Source: Allofournierella sp. (GTDB taxonomy: Bacteria > Bacillota > Clostridia > Oscillospirales > Ruminococcaceae). From it: a DNA stretch of 64,000 nt. The position numbers and the translations under genes are program-made. The stretch lies in contig JAHHRU010000011.1 of assembly GCA_020025635.1 (NCBI GenBank), positions 1 through 64,000 of the forward strand. Reading direction: 5' to 3'. The notes beneath the pieces are model-generated. The model did not search any database. It was not told the DNA's origin and saw nothing but the letters and a program-made list of their open reading frames with translations. The stretch's first letter is position 1, and each line of letters starts with the position of its first letter. Below, piece after piece: positions 49,544 through 57,461 of the stretch.

Positions 49544-50761
49544 ATGAAAGAAGTGATTTTGTGCTATCAGGGCGAAATGGCCCTGAAAGGACTCAACCGG
49601 GCCAGCTTTGAGGCGGTCCTGAGCAAGATCCTGCGTTACCGCACCAAGGACCTGGGCAATTTCCGGGTTTACAAGGCACAGAGCACCATGTATGTGGAGC
49701 CGAAGGATGAACAGGCCGAGCAGCTGGTGGGGGAAGCTTATGACCGTGTGCGCAAGGTGTTCGGCCTTGCCAATGTGACCCGTGCCGCCGTTTGCGAAAA
49801 GGATTTTGAGGTGATCAAAACCACCGCTGCCGAGTATCTGCGCGATCAGCTGAGAAACGCCAAGACCTTTAAGGTGGAGGCAAAGCGCTCGGACAAGTCC
49901 TTCCCCATGAAGAGCCCGGAGCTTTGCCGGGAGCTGGGCGGCCATCTTCTGTCCTGCTATCCTCATCTGCGTGTGAATGTGAAAAATCCCGATGTGACCG
50001 TGATGGTGGAGATCCGGGATTTCGGCGCTTATCTGCATGGCGCAAAGGAGCCCGGTGCAGGCGGTCTGCCGGTGGGCACCAGCGGCCGTGCCATCAATAT
50101 GCTTTCCGGCGGAATCGACAGCCCGGTGGCGGCCTGGTTCATGGCACGCCGAGGCCTTGCGCTGCATCACATCCACTTTGCAAGCCCGCCCTACACCAGT
50201 GAGGCCGCAAAGCAGAAGGTGGTGGACCTGGCTCAGATCATCTGCGAGTATACCGGCAACTGCGTATTGTATGTGGTACCCTACACCGAGCCGCAGGAAT
50301 ACATCCGTGACAATGCGCCGGATGTGCTGTTCACCGTGCTCATGCGCCGCAGCATGATGCGCATTGCCAATAAGATCGCAAACAGCATTGAGGCAAAGGC
50401 CATCGTTACCGGCGAAAGCCTGGCCCAGGTGGCCAGCCAGACCCTGATGGCACTGGCCTGCACCGATTCCGCCCAGGATCTGCCGGTGCTTCGGCCGCTG
50501 ATCGGCATGGACAAGAGCGAGATCATCGAGGTTTCCCGCAAGATCGGCGCCTTTGAAACCAGCATCCTTCCTTATGAGGACTGCTGCACCATCTTCACCC
50601 CGCCTCACCCCAAAACGAAGCCCACTCTGGAAGAGATCGAAGCTGCCGAAGCCGGGATGCCCGGCCTTGCCCAGCTGGAAGAGAAGGCCGCCAATGAGGT
50701 TGAGCGCATCCGCATTGAAATGCGCAAGAAAAACCAGGAAGAAGACCTGTTCACGCTTTAA
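49544..50761 (+). CDS. thiI: tRNA 4-thiouridine synthase
   Basis: The 405-aa protein activates U8 of tRNA with ATP and adds sulfur. It shows the N-terminal ferredoxin-like and THUMP regions (CYQGEMALKGLNRASFE; HLRVNVKNPDVTVMVEIRD), then the PP-loop SGGIDSPVAAW (about residue 190) and a C-terminal AANH domain. The rhodanese domain of E. coli ThiI is missing, as in other Firmicutes, so a cysteine desulfurase such as the preceding gene must hand over sulfur directly. ATG 49544 was chosen because ATG 49535 abuts the ribosome site. Confidence 0.94.
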   Translation: MKEVILCYQGEMALKGLNRASFEAVLSKILRYRTKDLGNFRVYKAQSTMYVEPKDEQAEQLVGEAYDRVRKVFGLANVTRAAVCEKDFEVIKTTAAEYLRDQLRNAKTFKVEAKRSDKSFPMKSPELCRELGGHLLSCYPHLRVNVKNPDVTVMVEIRDFGAYLHGAKEPGAGGLPVGTSGRAINMLSGGIDSPVAAWFMARRGLALHHIHFASPPYTSEAAKQKVVDLAQIICEYTGNCVLYVVPYTEPQEYIRDNAPDVLFTVLMRRSMMRIANKIANSIEAKAIVTGESLAQVASQTLMALACTDSAQDLPVLRPLIGMDKSEIIEVSRKIGAFETSILPYEDCCTIFTPPHPKTKPTLEEIEAAEAGMPGLAQLEEKAANEVERIRIEMRKKNQEEDLFTL

Positions 50762-50778
50762 TAAGGAGGACATGGGGG

Positions 50779-52053
50779 ATGAACGCGGAGATCATTTGTG
50801 TGGGAACCGAGCTGCTGCTGGGTGAGATCCTGAACACCAACGCCAGATTTCTGGCAAGAGAGCTGGCCGAAGCAGGAATTGATGTGCTGCATCAGCAGGT
50901 GGTGGGCGACAATGCCCAGCGCCTGGAACAGGCAGTGCGGGATGCCCGTGAGCGTGCGGAATTCCTGGTGCTTTGCGGAGGTCTTGGCCCAACCGAAGAC
51001 GACCTGACCAAACAGACGGTGGCACGCTGCTTCCAGGATGAGCTGGAGTATAACCCAAAGATCATGGAGCAGATCACCGCATATTTTGCCTCTACCGGGC
51101 GCACCACCCCCGAAAACAACCGCCGCCAGGCTTATGTGCCAAAAAACGGCGGCTGGATCCGCAACGACAACGGAACGGCCCCAGCGGTCTGGTTCCAGCA
51201 GGATGGCCGATATGCCCTGCTGCTGCCCGGCCCGCCCCGGGAGCTGGAGGGCATCTGGCTCGATCAGGTGCGCCCGGCTTTGCACCGCAGCTGCAGCCGG
51301 GTGCTGAACAGCCTTGTTCTGCGGGTGGCCGGCCTGGGCGAAAGCCATGTGGAGGAAAAGGTGGGACACCTGCTGAACGGCAGCAACCCCACCGCAGCCA
51401 TTTATGCAAAACCCGGTGATGTGCGCATCCGCATCACCGCTTCGGCCGACACCTCGATGGAGGCCCGGGCCATCTGCCGCAGCTATGCTTCCGGCTTTTA
51501 TGACATTTTGGGGGATTTTATCTACGGTGAAGATGAAAATGATCTGGAGCACACGGTGGTCCATGTCTTCCAGAAAAAGCATCTGAGCCTTGCAACGGCC
51601 GAGAGCTGTACCGGCGGACTGGTGGCCCAGCGCATCACAGCGGTGCCCGGCTCCAGCGAAATGTTCGGCTATGGGTTTGTGACCTATGCCAATGCCGCAA
51701 AAAAGAGCCTGCTGGGGGTGGATGCCCGCACGCTGGCTTTTAAAGGGGCGGTGAGCCCTGAAACGGCCGGACAGATGGCGGCAGGCGCTTTGAAGGAAAG
51801 CGGAGCCGATGTGGCGGTATCACTTACCGGGATCGCCGGCCCCGGCGGCGGGACACCGCAGAAGCCGGTGGGCCTGGTATATATGGGCATGGCCGCAAAG
51901 GATGAGGTCCTTGTCAAGAAGCTTCAGCTGGGCAGCCGTGACCGGCAGACCATCCGCCAGATGGCGTCCTGCGAAGCGCTGGATGCTGCCCGGCGGCTGG
52001 CACTGGGGCTGCCGGTGCCCGGTGCAGAGCCGGCGCCCCAGCTGGAAAAATAA
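50779..52053 (+). CDS. cinA: CinA-family protein with nicotinamide-nucleotide amidohydrolase domain
   Basis: This 424-aa protein has the N-terminal MoCF/COG1058-like domain (EIICVGTELLLGEILNTNA; CGGLGPTEDDLTKQ; LLPGPPREL), a central KH-type part (VLRVAGLGESHVEEKVGHLL) and the C-terminal amidohydrolase domain (LATAESCTGGLVAQRI with the Ser nucleophile; VSLTGIAGPGGGTPQKPVG). It acts in pyridine nucleotide recycling (NMN deamidation). The next gene, 33 bp away, encodes a protein whose first 230 residues resemble residues 175-424 of this one. Confidence 0.94.
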   Translation: MNAEIICVGTELLLGEILNTNARFLARELAEAGIDVLHQQVVGDNAQRLEQAVRDARERAEFLVLCGGLGPTEDDLTKQTVARCFQDELEYNPKIMEQITAYFASTGRTTPENNRRQAYVPKNGGWIRNDNGTAPAVWFQQDGRYALLLPGPPRELEGIWLDQVRPALHRSCSRVLNSLVLRVAGLGESHVEEKVGHLLNGSNPTAAIYAKPGDVRIRITASADTSMEARAICRSYASGFYDILGDFIYGEDENDLEHTVVHVFQKKHLSLATAESCTGGLVAQRITAVPGSSEMFGYGFVTYANAAKKSLLGVDARTLAFKGAVSPETAGQMAAGALKESGADVAVSLTGIAGPGGGTPQKPVGLVYMGMAAKDEVLVKKLQLGSRDRQTIRQMASCEALDAARRLALGLPVPGAEPAPQLEK

Positions 52054-52086
52054 ACTGCTTTGATTGGAGCAATGAGGGAAAAAACT

Positions 52087-54882
52087 ATGCCACAAATGGA
52101 ACACAGCATCGTGCTGCGGGTGTTCGGCCCGGGAAAGACCCGCATCACCGAACTGATGCAGCATGCTGCAAAGGCGGGCTGCCCGGGGCTGAACCTGCTC
52201 ATGCGGGGCGGCGAATATGCCGTTTGCGTGACTGCCCGGGGTGAGACCGAGCAGGCCGCCCGAATCGAGTGCGCCCGCTGGCGGGAATATTTTATTCAGG
52301 AGCTGGGATCAGCCGTATTCAGTGAAAACGAAGACACCCATGAGCAGGTGACACTGCGTGCGCTGGCCGAAAAAGAGATCCTGTTTGTTGCGGCGGACCG
52401 GGAAACAGGCTTCCGGATCAACAGACAGATCCGGGACATCGAGGAGGCACGCGCAGTCTATGACTTTGGCAGTCAAAGCTTTGACAGTGCCAAAGCAGGC
52501 TCAGCCATTCGCCCGGACCGCCGTCTGGAACGCAAATATCCGAAGCTTCCGGTTCAGAGATCGGCCGGAACTGCCCAGGCTGCCCGCCGCATGGCGGAAG
52601 CGGACTGGGCTGTGACCTACTGCCCGGCATCCCGCCGGGACCCGGCCTATGTGCTGGTTTGCGGAAAAAAACAGGTTTATCTGCGGGTCCTGCCTGCCGG
52701 CGACGAAGAGGAAGAACTGGCACTGGGCTGGATCATGGAAATTCTGCGCCGTCTGGCTTTGGGCATTGAGCAGGAGCCGGAAGTGGAGCGCTTTGCGTAT
52801 GGCAAAGAGGCCCCTGCGCTGCTTGCCAAAGTTGCAGAGCATCGGCGGCCGGCTGCTGCGCCGCCCCGTGTGGTGGATGCGCAGGCCAGCCGGCTTTACA
52901 ATGATGAGCTTACCGAAGAAGAACTCAGACCCGTGCGCAGGACCCGCTGGGGGCGGGTGGCCCTTTGCGTTTTGCTGGTAGCCGCCATTGCGGCAGGTGT
53001 GTTCTTTTTCTCCGGAACGCTGGGGGCTGACAAGGCCCTTCAGCCGGCTTTGCGCAGAGGATACGGCACCGCCGATTATGACAGCAGTGCAAGCCAGCTT
53101 CTGGCGGATGCCCAGAAAACCAGCCGGAACGTGGTGGCCTATCTGACCCTGCCCAATCTGCCCGGTGCATTCGTTTATTCCGGCGCGGATGACCCGCAGC
53201 CCAGTGCCACGGTGCACGCGGCAGAAAATGACCGGGTGCGTGTGGGGGACAAAGTCCTTCCGGGCCAGCCCCGGTCAAACGTCCTGCTGGACTGCCCGGC
53301 CGCGGCAATGGAAGGTCTGGATGCGCTGGACCAGCTGGAAAAGCTGGCTGACAACAGCGGCTTTACCATTTATACAACCGAGGGCGCCTTCCGCTATAAG
53401 ACCACAGCGGTCTTTTACTGGGAGCCTTCTGAAACCGGCGAGACGTCTCTTGACCTTGCGCACCTTCAGGATCTTTCCAACTATCAGGATTACCTGACCT
53501 TTGTGCTGGGGACCCGGGCCCGCAGCCTGTTCAGCATGCCGGCCGATGTGCGGGACAATGATTCCTTTGCCACCTTGGTGACCGATGCAGCGGATCGGCC
53601 GGGCCAGAAGCTGGTCATCACCGGCCGGCTGCTTCGCCCCAACGAGGCTGCCATCCTGTTTGGCCGTCAGATCGAAACCGCCGACGAACCGCTGATGCCC
53701 CTGTCCACCTATGGTGAGGGAGAGGTCCCGGCCATTCACACACTGGAACAGTACTGGCTCAACTGGTATGTGACCGGCGGTGCCCAGTCCAGTGAAATTC
53801 AGGCAGATGCGGGGATGCCCGATGAGGATCTGCAGCTTTCCGAGCTGGAAGAGCAGGGAAAACCGGAAGAGGGCACAGAACCGGCCCAGAGCCCGGAGCC
53901 TTCCCAGACTCCGGCACCCTCTGAAAGCCCGGAGCCCACAAAAACGCCCGGGCCTTCGGCCACCCCGAAGCCCACGGCAAAACCGGGAACCACCCCGGAA
54001 CCCACTGAGCAGCCCAAGGAAACACCGGCACCCACCCCGGTGCCCACTGAAGCACCCACTCCGGAACCTGTTCCTGAGGCTGCCCCAAAGCCGCCTTCCT
54101 CCCAGATCATTTCGGTTACCATGAATGGCGTCTGGCAGGAGATGGACCTTGTGGAATGCCTTGCCATGATCGCACGCAACGAGATGGGACCCAATGCCCC
54201 CACCGAAGCCTATAAGGCGCAGATCGTGGCGGCGCACAGCTGGATCCTGAGCCAGGGCCGTGCGCCAAGCGTGGCCGGCAGAGAGCCCAATGAAAAGATC
54301 CGCCAGGCAGCCCGCGAGGTGGCAAATCAGGTGCTCACCTACAATGGCGGTGTGGCGTTTACCCCTTATTACGCCAGCGCGGCCTTTGGCACCAACTCCA
54401 GCGAAGATGTGTGGGGCGGTGCACGGCCTTATCTGGTGCCGGTGGAAAGCCCCTATGATAAGGACTATGCCACCAACTGGCAGAATACCCGTACTTATTA
54501 TAAGGACGAGGTGCTCTCCCGTGCGCAGGAGCGCCTGGGCATTGATCTTGCCGCTTACAGCGAGAACCCGGAAGACTGGATGGGGGATCTTGTAAAGAAC
54601 GGCGGCGGCTATGTGGTGAGCATGCGGATCGGCGACCAGACCATCAGCGGCCGTCAGCTGCGGGAAAATGTGCTCAATGATGTGAATGGAAAAACCCTGC
54701 GCAGCGCCGCTTTTGACATTGTGTACGATGCAGGTGCCGAGGCTTTCCAGATCACGACCTATGGCTATGGCCATGGCTGCGGAATGAGCCAGATGGGCGC
54801 AGTGGGCTATGCTTCCAATGGCTGGGGCTATGCGGACATCCTTGCCCATTACTATCCGGGCACTTCTCTTGTAACTCAGTAA
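52087..54882 (+). CDS. CinA-like (degenerate)/TM/sortase-B-like (inactive)/SpoIID fusion protein
   Basis: A 931-aa membrane protein with unusual domain order. Residues 1-232 align without gaps to the KH and amidohydrolase parts of the preceding CinA (VLRVFGPGKTRITE against VLRVAGLGESHVEE); the active-site ESCTGG is DRETGF. A helix lies at 288-310. Residues 345-520 follow a class B sortase pattern (RNVVAYLTLPNLPGAFVYSG; TLVTDAADRPGQKLVITGRLL), with Asp500 where Cys is expected and no YGHN His. A Pro/Thr/Glu linker (595-670) leads to a SpoIID domain (680-931) with the putative catalytic Glu699 and GYGHGCGMSQMGA. SpoIID is a peptidoglycan lytic transglycosylase. ATG 52087 was chosen; TTG 52060 and ATG 52072 are possible. 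Confidence 0.82.
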   Translation: MPQMEHSIVLRVFGPGKTRITELMQHAAKAGCPGLNLLMRGGEYAVCVTARGETEQAARIECARWREYFIQELGSAVFSENEDTHEQVTLRALAEKEILFVAADRETGFRINRQIRDIEEARAVYDFGSQSFDSAKAGSAIRPDRRLERKYPKLPVQRSAGTAQAARRMAEADWAVTYCPASRRDPAYVLVCGKKQVYLRVLPAGDEEEELALGWIMEILRRLALGIEQEPEVERFAYGKEAPALLAKVAEHRRPAAAPPRVVDAQASRLYNDELTEEELRPVRRTRWGRVALCVLLVAAIAAGVFFFSGTLGADKALQPALRRGYGTADYDSSASQLLADAQKTSRNVVAYLTLPNLPGAFVYSGADDPQPSATVHAAENDRVRVGDKVLPGQPRSNVLLDCPAAAMEGLDALDQLEKLADNSGFTIYTTEGAFRYKTTAVFYWEPSETGETSLDLAHLQDLSNYQDYLTFVLGTRARSLFSMPADVRDNDSFATLVTDAADRPGQKLVITGRLLRPNEAAILFGRQIETADEPLMPLSTYGEGEVPAIHTLEQYWLNWYVTGGAQSSEIQADAGMPDEDLQLSELEEQGKPEEGTEPAQSPEPSQTPAPSESPEPTKTPGPSATPKPTAKPGTTPEPTEQPKETPAPTPVPTEAPTPEPVPEAAPKPPSSQIISVTMNGVWQEMDLVECLAMIARNEMGPNAPTEAYKAQIVAAHSWILSQGRAPSVAGREPNEKIRQAAREVANQVLTYNGGVAFTPYYASAAFGTNSSEDVWGGARPYLVPVESPYDKDYATNWQNTRTYYKDEVLSRAQERLGIDLAAYSENPEDWMGDLVKNGGGYVVSMRIGDQTISGRQLRENVLNDVNGKTLRSAAFDIVYDAGAEAFQITTYGYGHGCGMSQMGAVGYASNGWGYADILAHYYPGTSLVTQ

Positions 54883-54884
54883 AA

Positions 54885-54928
54885 AAATCAGGGCCTGTAA
54901 CGCAAAACTGCGGGGCAGGTCCTGATTT
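54885..54928 (+). terminator. Intrinsic terminator of desulfurase-thiI-cinA-SpoIID operon
   Basis: AAATCAGGGCCTG pairs with CAGGTCCTGATTT with one G-T pair. Confidence 0.8.
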
Positions 54929-54992
54929 CTGTTTGATGGCGAAGAGAATGGAGTGGAAATTTGTGCATACAGCCAATTCTTGGTGAATTTTC

Positions 54993-55020
54993 TTGCCATA
55001 ATGGAAAATCTGGGTATAAT
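54993..55020 (+). promoter_or_regulatory. Promoter of LCP gene
   Basis: TTGCCA (54993-54998) and TATAAT (55015-55020) are spaced 16 bp apart. Confidence 0.65.
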
Positions 55021-55093
55021 AATAGTTGTAACTTTTTTGAAACCATTTCAAAAATCAACACAAACAACAAAAAAGGAAAGAGGAACCACCGGA

Positions 55094-56260
55094 ATGAATC
55101 AAAATAAAAAGAAAATCACCGGCGTAAAAGTCTTCCTGCTGATATTGGCAGCGGCACTTCTTGCTGCCTGCGGCTATGTGTGGCATTTGTACAGTCAGGT
55201 AGCCCCGGCCCTGGATAAGGGCGAGGCAGGCGAATTGAATCTGCCCCAGGATACGGATATCGAAGCGGGCGGCGAAAACTTTTACAATATGCTGCTGCTG
55301 GGCATCGATTATGATGCAGAGGCGGGTGACCGGGAATACAGCGAAGGAAAAGGCATGACCGATGTGATCATGTATGTGCAGATCAATCGGGATACCGGCA
55401 TGGTGAATGTGCTTCAGATCCCCCGTGATACCTATTACGGCGAGGATATGGGCGGCGGCATTAAGGCCCGCCGTGCAAAGATCAATGAGGTCTATGCCAA
55501 CGGCCCGGATCAGGAAAACAAGATCAACAATGTGGCCAACAAAATTTATGAGCTGTTCAAGCTGCCGGTGGATTCTTATGTGACCATCGATATGCAGGCT
55601 TTCAAGGCCATGCTGAACAACATGGGCGGCGTGGATATGTATGTGCCGTGGGAGATCGTGACCGTTGATAAAAAAACCGGCACCGAAAACACGGTTTGCG
55701 GCAAGGGCTGGCACCGCATCAGCGGTGATACCGCCGAGCTGATCCTGCGCAACCGCAACTATGCGCAGGCAGACTACAAGCGCCTGGAGACCCAGCAGTA
55801 TTTCTATGCCTCGCTGGTCAAGACCTTCCTTGAGGAATACAACCTGGCCGATTATTACAACACCTGCAAGGTTGTGGCACACTATGTGAACACCGATCTT
55901 GACATCACCGAGATCTGGGGCCTTTATGCGACCATGCTGAAAATCAAGCCCGAGAACATCTACATCGTCCGCGCACCGGGCGGTGCGGCCAATATCAACG
56001 GCCACGAGCAGGTTTATTATGTGGACCGGGAAAACTGTGCCCGCATTTTGAATGAGCATTTCCGGGATGCAGAGCACCCGGTCCCGGCCGAAAAGCTGGG
56101 CCTTGTTACAGGGCAGAAATATCTGTACGGCATGAACGTGGACGAGGGCCGCACCATGGGCAGCGTGATCGCCAGCAGCGAAGAGTCCGGCAAAGAGGAT
56201 GCTTCCAGCGCAGAAAGCGCTGTGGAGCCGAGCGGGACCTTGGACGAAAAAGCCGGATAA
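55094..56260 (+). CDS. LytR-CpsA-Psr (LCP) family glycopolymer transferase
   Basis: The 388-aa protein is anchored by one helix (about residues 13-30, VFLLILAAALLAACGYVW). The LCP domain carries NMLLLGIDYDA, MTDVIMYVQIN with the metal/pyrophosphate Asp, VLQIPRDTYY with a key Arg, and ILRNRNYAQADYKRLETQQ with the second Arg pair. These enzymes transfer surface glycans from lipid carrier to peptidoglycan. A likely donor is the glycan made by the 30-38 kb operon, though this link is only inferred. The C-terminus is Ser/Glu-rich. ATG 55094 follows AAAGAGGAACC. Confidence 0.9.
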   Translation: MNQNKKKITGVKVFLLILAAALLAACGYVWHLYSQVAPALDKGEAGELNLPQDTDIEAGGENFYNMLLLGIDYDAEAGDREYSEGKGMTDVIMYVQINRDTGMVNVLQIPRDTYYGEDMGGGIKARRAKINEVYANGPDQENKINNVANKIYELFKLPVDSYVTIDMQAFKAMLNNMGGVDMYVPWEIVTVDKKTGTENTVCGKGWHRISGDTAELILRNRNYAQADYKRLETQQYFYASLVKTFLEEYNLADYYNTCKVVAHYVNTDLDITEIWGLYATMLKIKPENIYIVRAPGGAANINGHEQVYYVDRENCARILNEHFRDAEHPVPAEKLGLVTGQKYLYGMNVDEGRTMGSVIASSEESGKEDASSAESAVEPSGTLDEKAG

Positions 56261-56277
56261 CCGAACAGCAAACCAGG

Positions 56278-56319
56278 CTCCCTCGGCAGCCGGCCGATGC
56301 CGGCCCGGGGGAGTTTTTT
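56278..56319 (+). terminator. Intrinsic terminator of LCP gene
   Basis: CTCCCTCGG pairs with CCGGGGGAG around an inner GCCGGC-type stem, followed by TTTTTT. Confidence 0.85.
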
Positions 56320-56363
56320 GAACCAGCAATGCCGGCCGGGTGCCGGAGAAAGGGAAAAAGAAT

Positions 56364-57329
56364 ATGAAAATCGTTGTGATGGACGGATACGCCCTGAACC
56401 CTGGTGATCTTAGCTGGAAAGGCTTTGAAGACCTGGGGGAGCTGACCGTATATGAGCGCACACCCTATAATGATGAGGGAAAAGAAACGGTTCGCCGTGC
56501 AAAAGGCGCACAGGCACTGCTGATCAACAAAACACCCATGACCCGCAAGGTGATCGAACAGCTTGCCCCGGAGCTTCAGTATATTGGGGTGCTGGCCACC
56601 GGCTACAATGTGGTGGACCTGGAAGCCGCGCAGGAATACGGCGTAACCGTGACCAATGTGCCGGCATACAGCACCACAGCGGTGGCCCAGTTCACCATGG
56701 CCCTGCTTTTGGAGCTTTGCCACCGGATAGGGGACCACAGTCGGGCCGCCAAAGCGGGCCGCTGGGCTCAGAGCCCGGATTTCTGTTATTGGGACAGCCC
56801 CCTGATAGAGCTTTGCGGCAAAACCATGGGCATCATCGGTTACGGCCGCATCGGCAAGGGCGTGGCCCGGCTGGCATCGGCATTCGGCATGAAGGTGATC
56901 GCCTATACCCGCAGCGGCAGAGGCGATGAATTTGCCCGGCCGGTGAGCCTGGAGGAGCTGTTTGCAGAAAGTGATGTGATCAGCCTGCACTGCCCGCTGT
57001 TCCCAGAAACAAAGGGTATTATTTGCAAGGAGAACATTGCAAAAATGAAGGATGGTGTGTTTATCCTCAACACCTCCCGGGGGCCGCTGATCGTTCCGGA
57101 GGATCTTGCAGAAGCTTTGGAAAGCGGTAAGGTTGCCGGTGCGGCGGTGGATGTGCTGGAAAGTGAGCCGCCCCGGGCAGACGACCCTCTGCTGCTCCAG
57201 CCCGGATGCATCGTAACGCCCCACATCGCCTGGGCACCCAAGGAAAGCCGCCAGCGCCTGATGGACATTGCAGTGGAAAATCTGCGCCGCTTCCTGGCCA
57301 AAGACCCCCAGAACGTGGTGGAACCGTAA
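56364..57329 (+). CDS. D-2-hydroxyacid dehydrogenase (hydroxypyruvate reductase-like)
   Basis: This 321-aa NAD-dependent enzyme reduces 2-keto acids to D-2-hydroxy acids. The Rossmann motif is MGIIGYGRIGKGVARLA near residue 150, and the catalytic Arg-Glu-His set is in LNTSRGPLI, ESEPP and VTPHIAWAP. Among the family it is closest to glycerate/hydroxypyruvate-type enzymes, but the substrate cannot be fixed. The start at ATG 56364 follows AAAGGGA. It is transcribed alone between two strong terminators. Confidence 0.87.
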   Translation: MKIVVMDGYALNPGDLSWKGFEDLGELTVYERTPYNDEGKETVRRAKGAQALLINKTPMTRKVIEQLAPELQYIGVLATGYNVVDLEAAQEYGVTVTNVPAYSTTAVAQFTMALLLELCHRIGDHSRAAKAGRWAQSPDFCYWDSPLIELCGKTMGIIGYGRIGKGVARLASAFGMKVIAYTRSGRGDEFARPVSLEELFAESDVISLHCPLFPETKGIICKENIAKMKDGVFILNTSRGPLIVPEDLAEALESGKVAGAAVDVLESEPPRADDPLLLQPGCIVTPHIAWAPKESRQRLMDIAVENLRRFLAKDPQNVVEP

Positions 57330-57394
57330 AAAAATAATATCTCGCCTTTTGAGGCTCAGGGGGCCTGAAAGAGCGGGATGTTTTTAAAAATCAG

Positions 57395-57441
57395 AAAAGG
57401 CTCCCCGGCCTGCTTTTCACAAAGCGGCCGGGGAGCCTTTT
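57395..57441 (+). terminator. Bidirectional terminator between dehydrogenase gene and thrS
   Basis: AAAAGGCTCCCCGGCC pairs perfectly (16 bp) with GGCCGGGGAGCCTTTT across 15 nt, between two convergent genes. Confidence 0.95.
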
Positions 57442-57461
57442 ATTTCAATGCAGGGGGCCGA

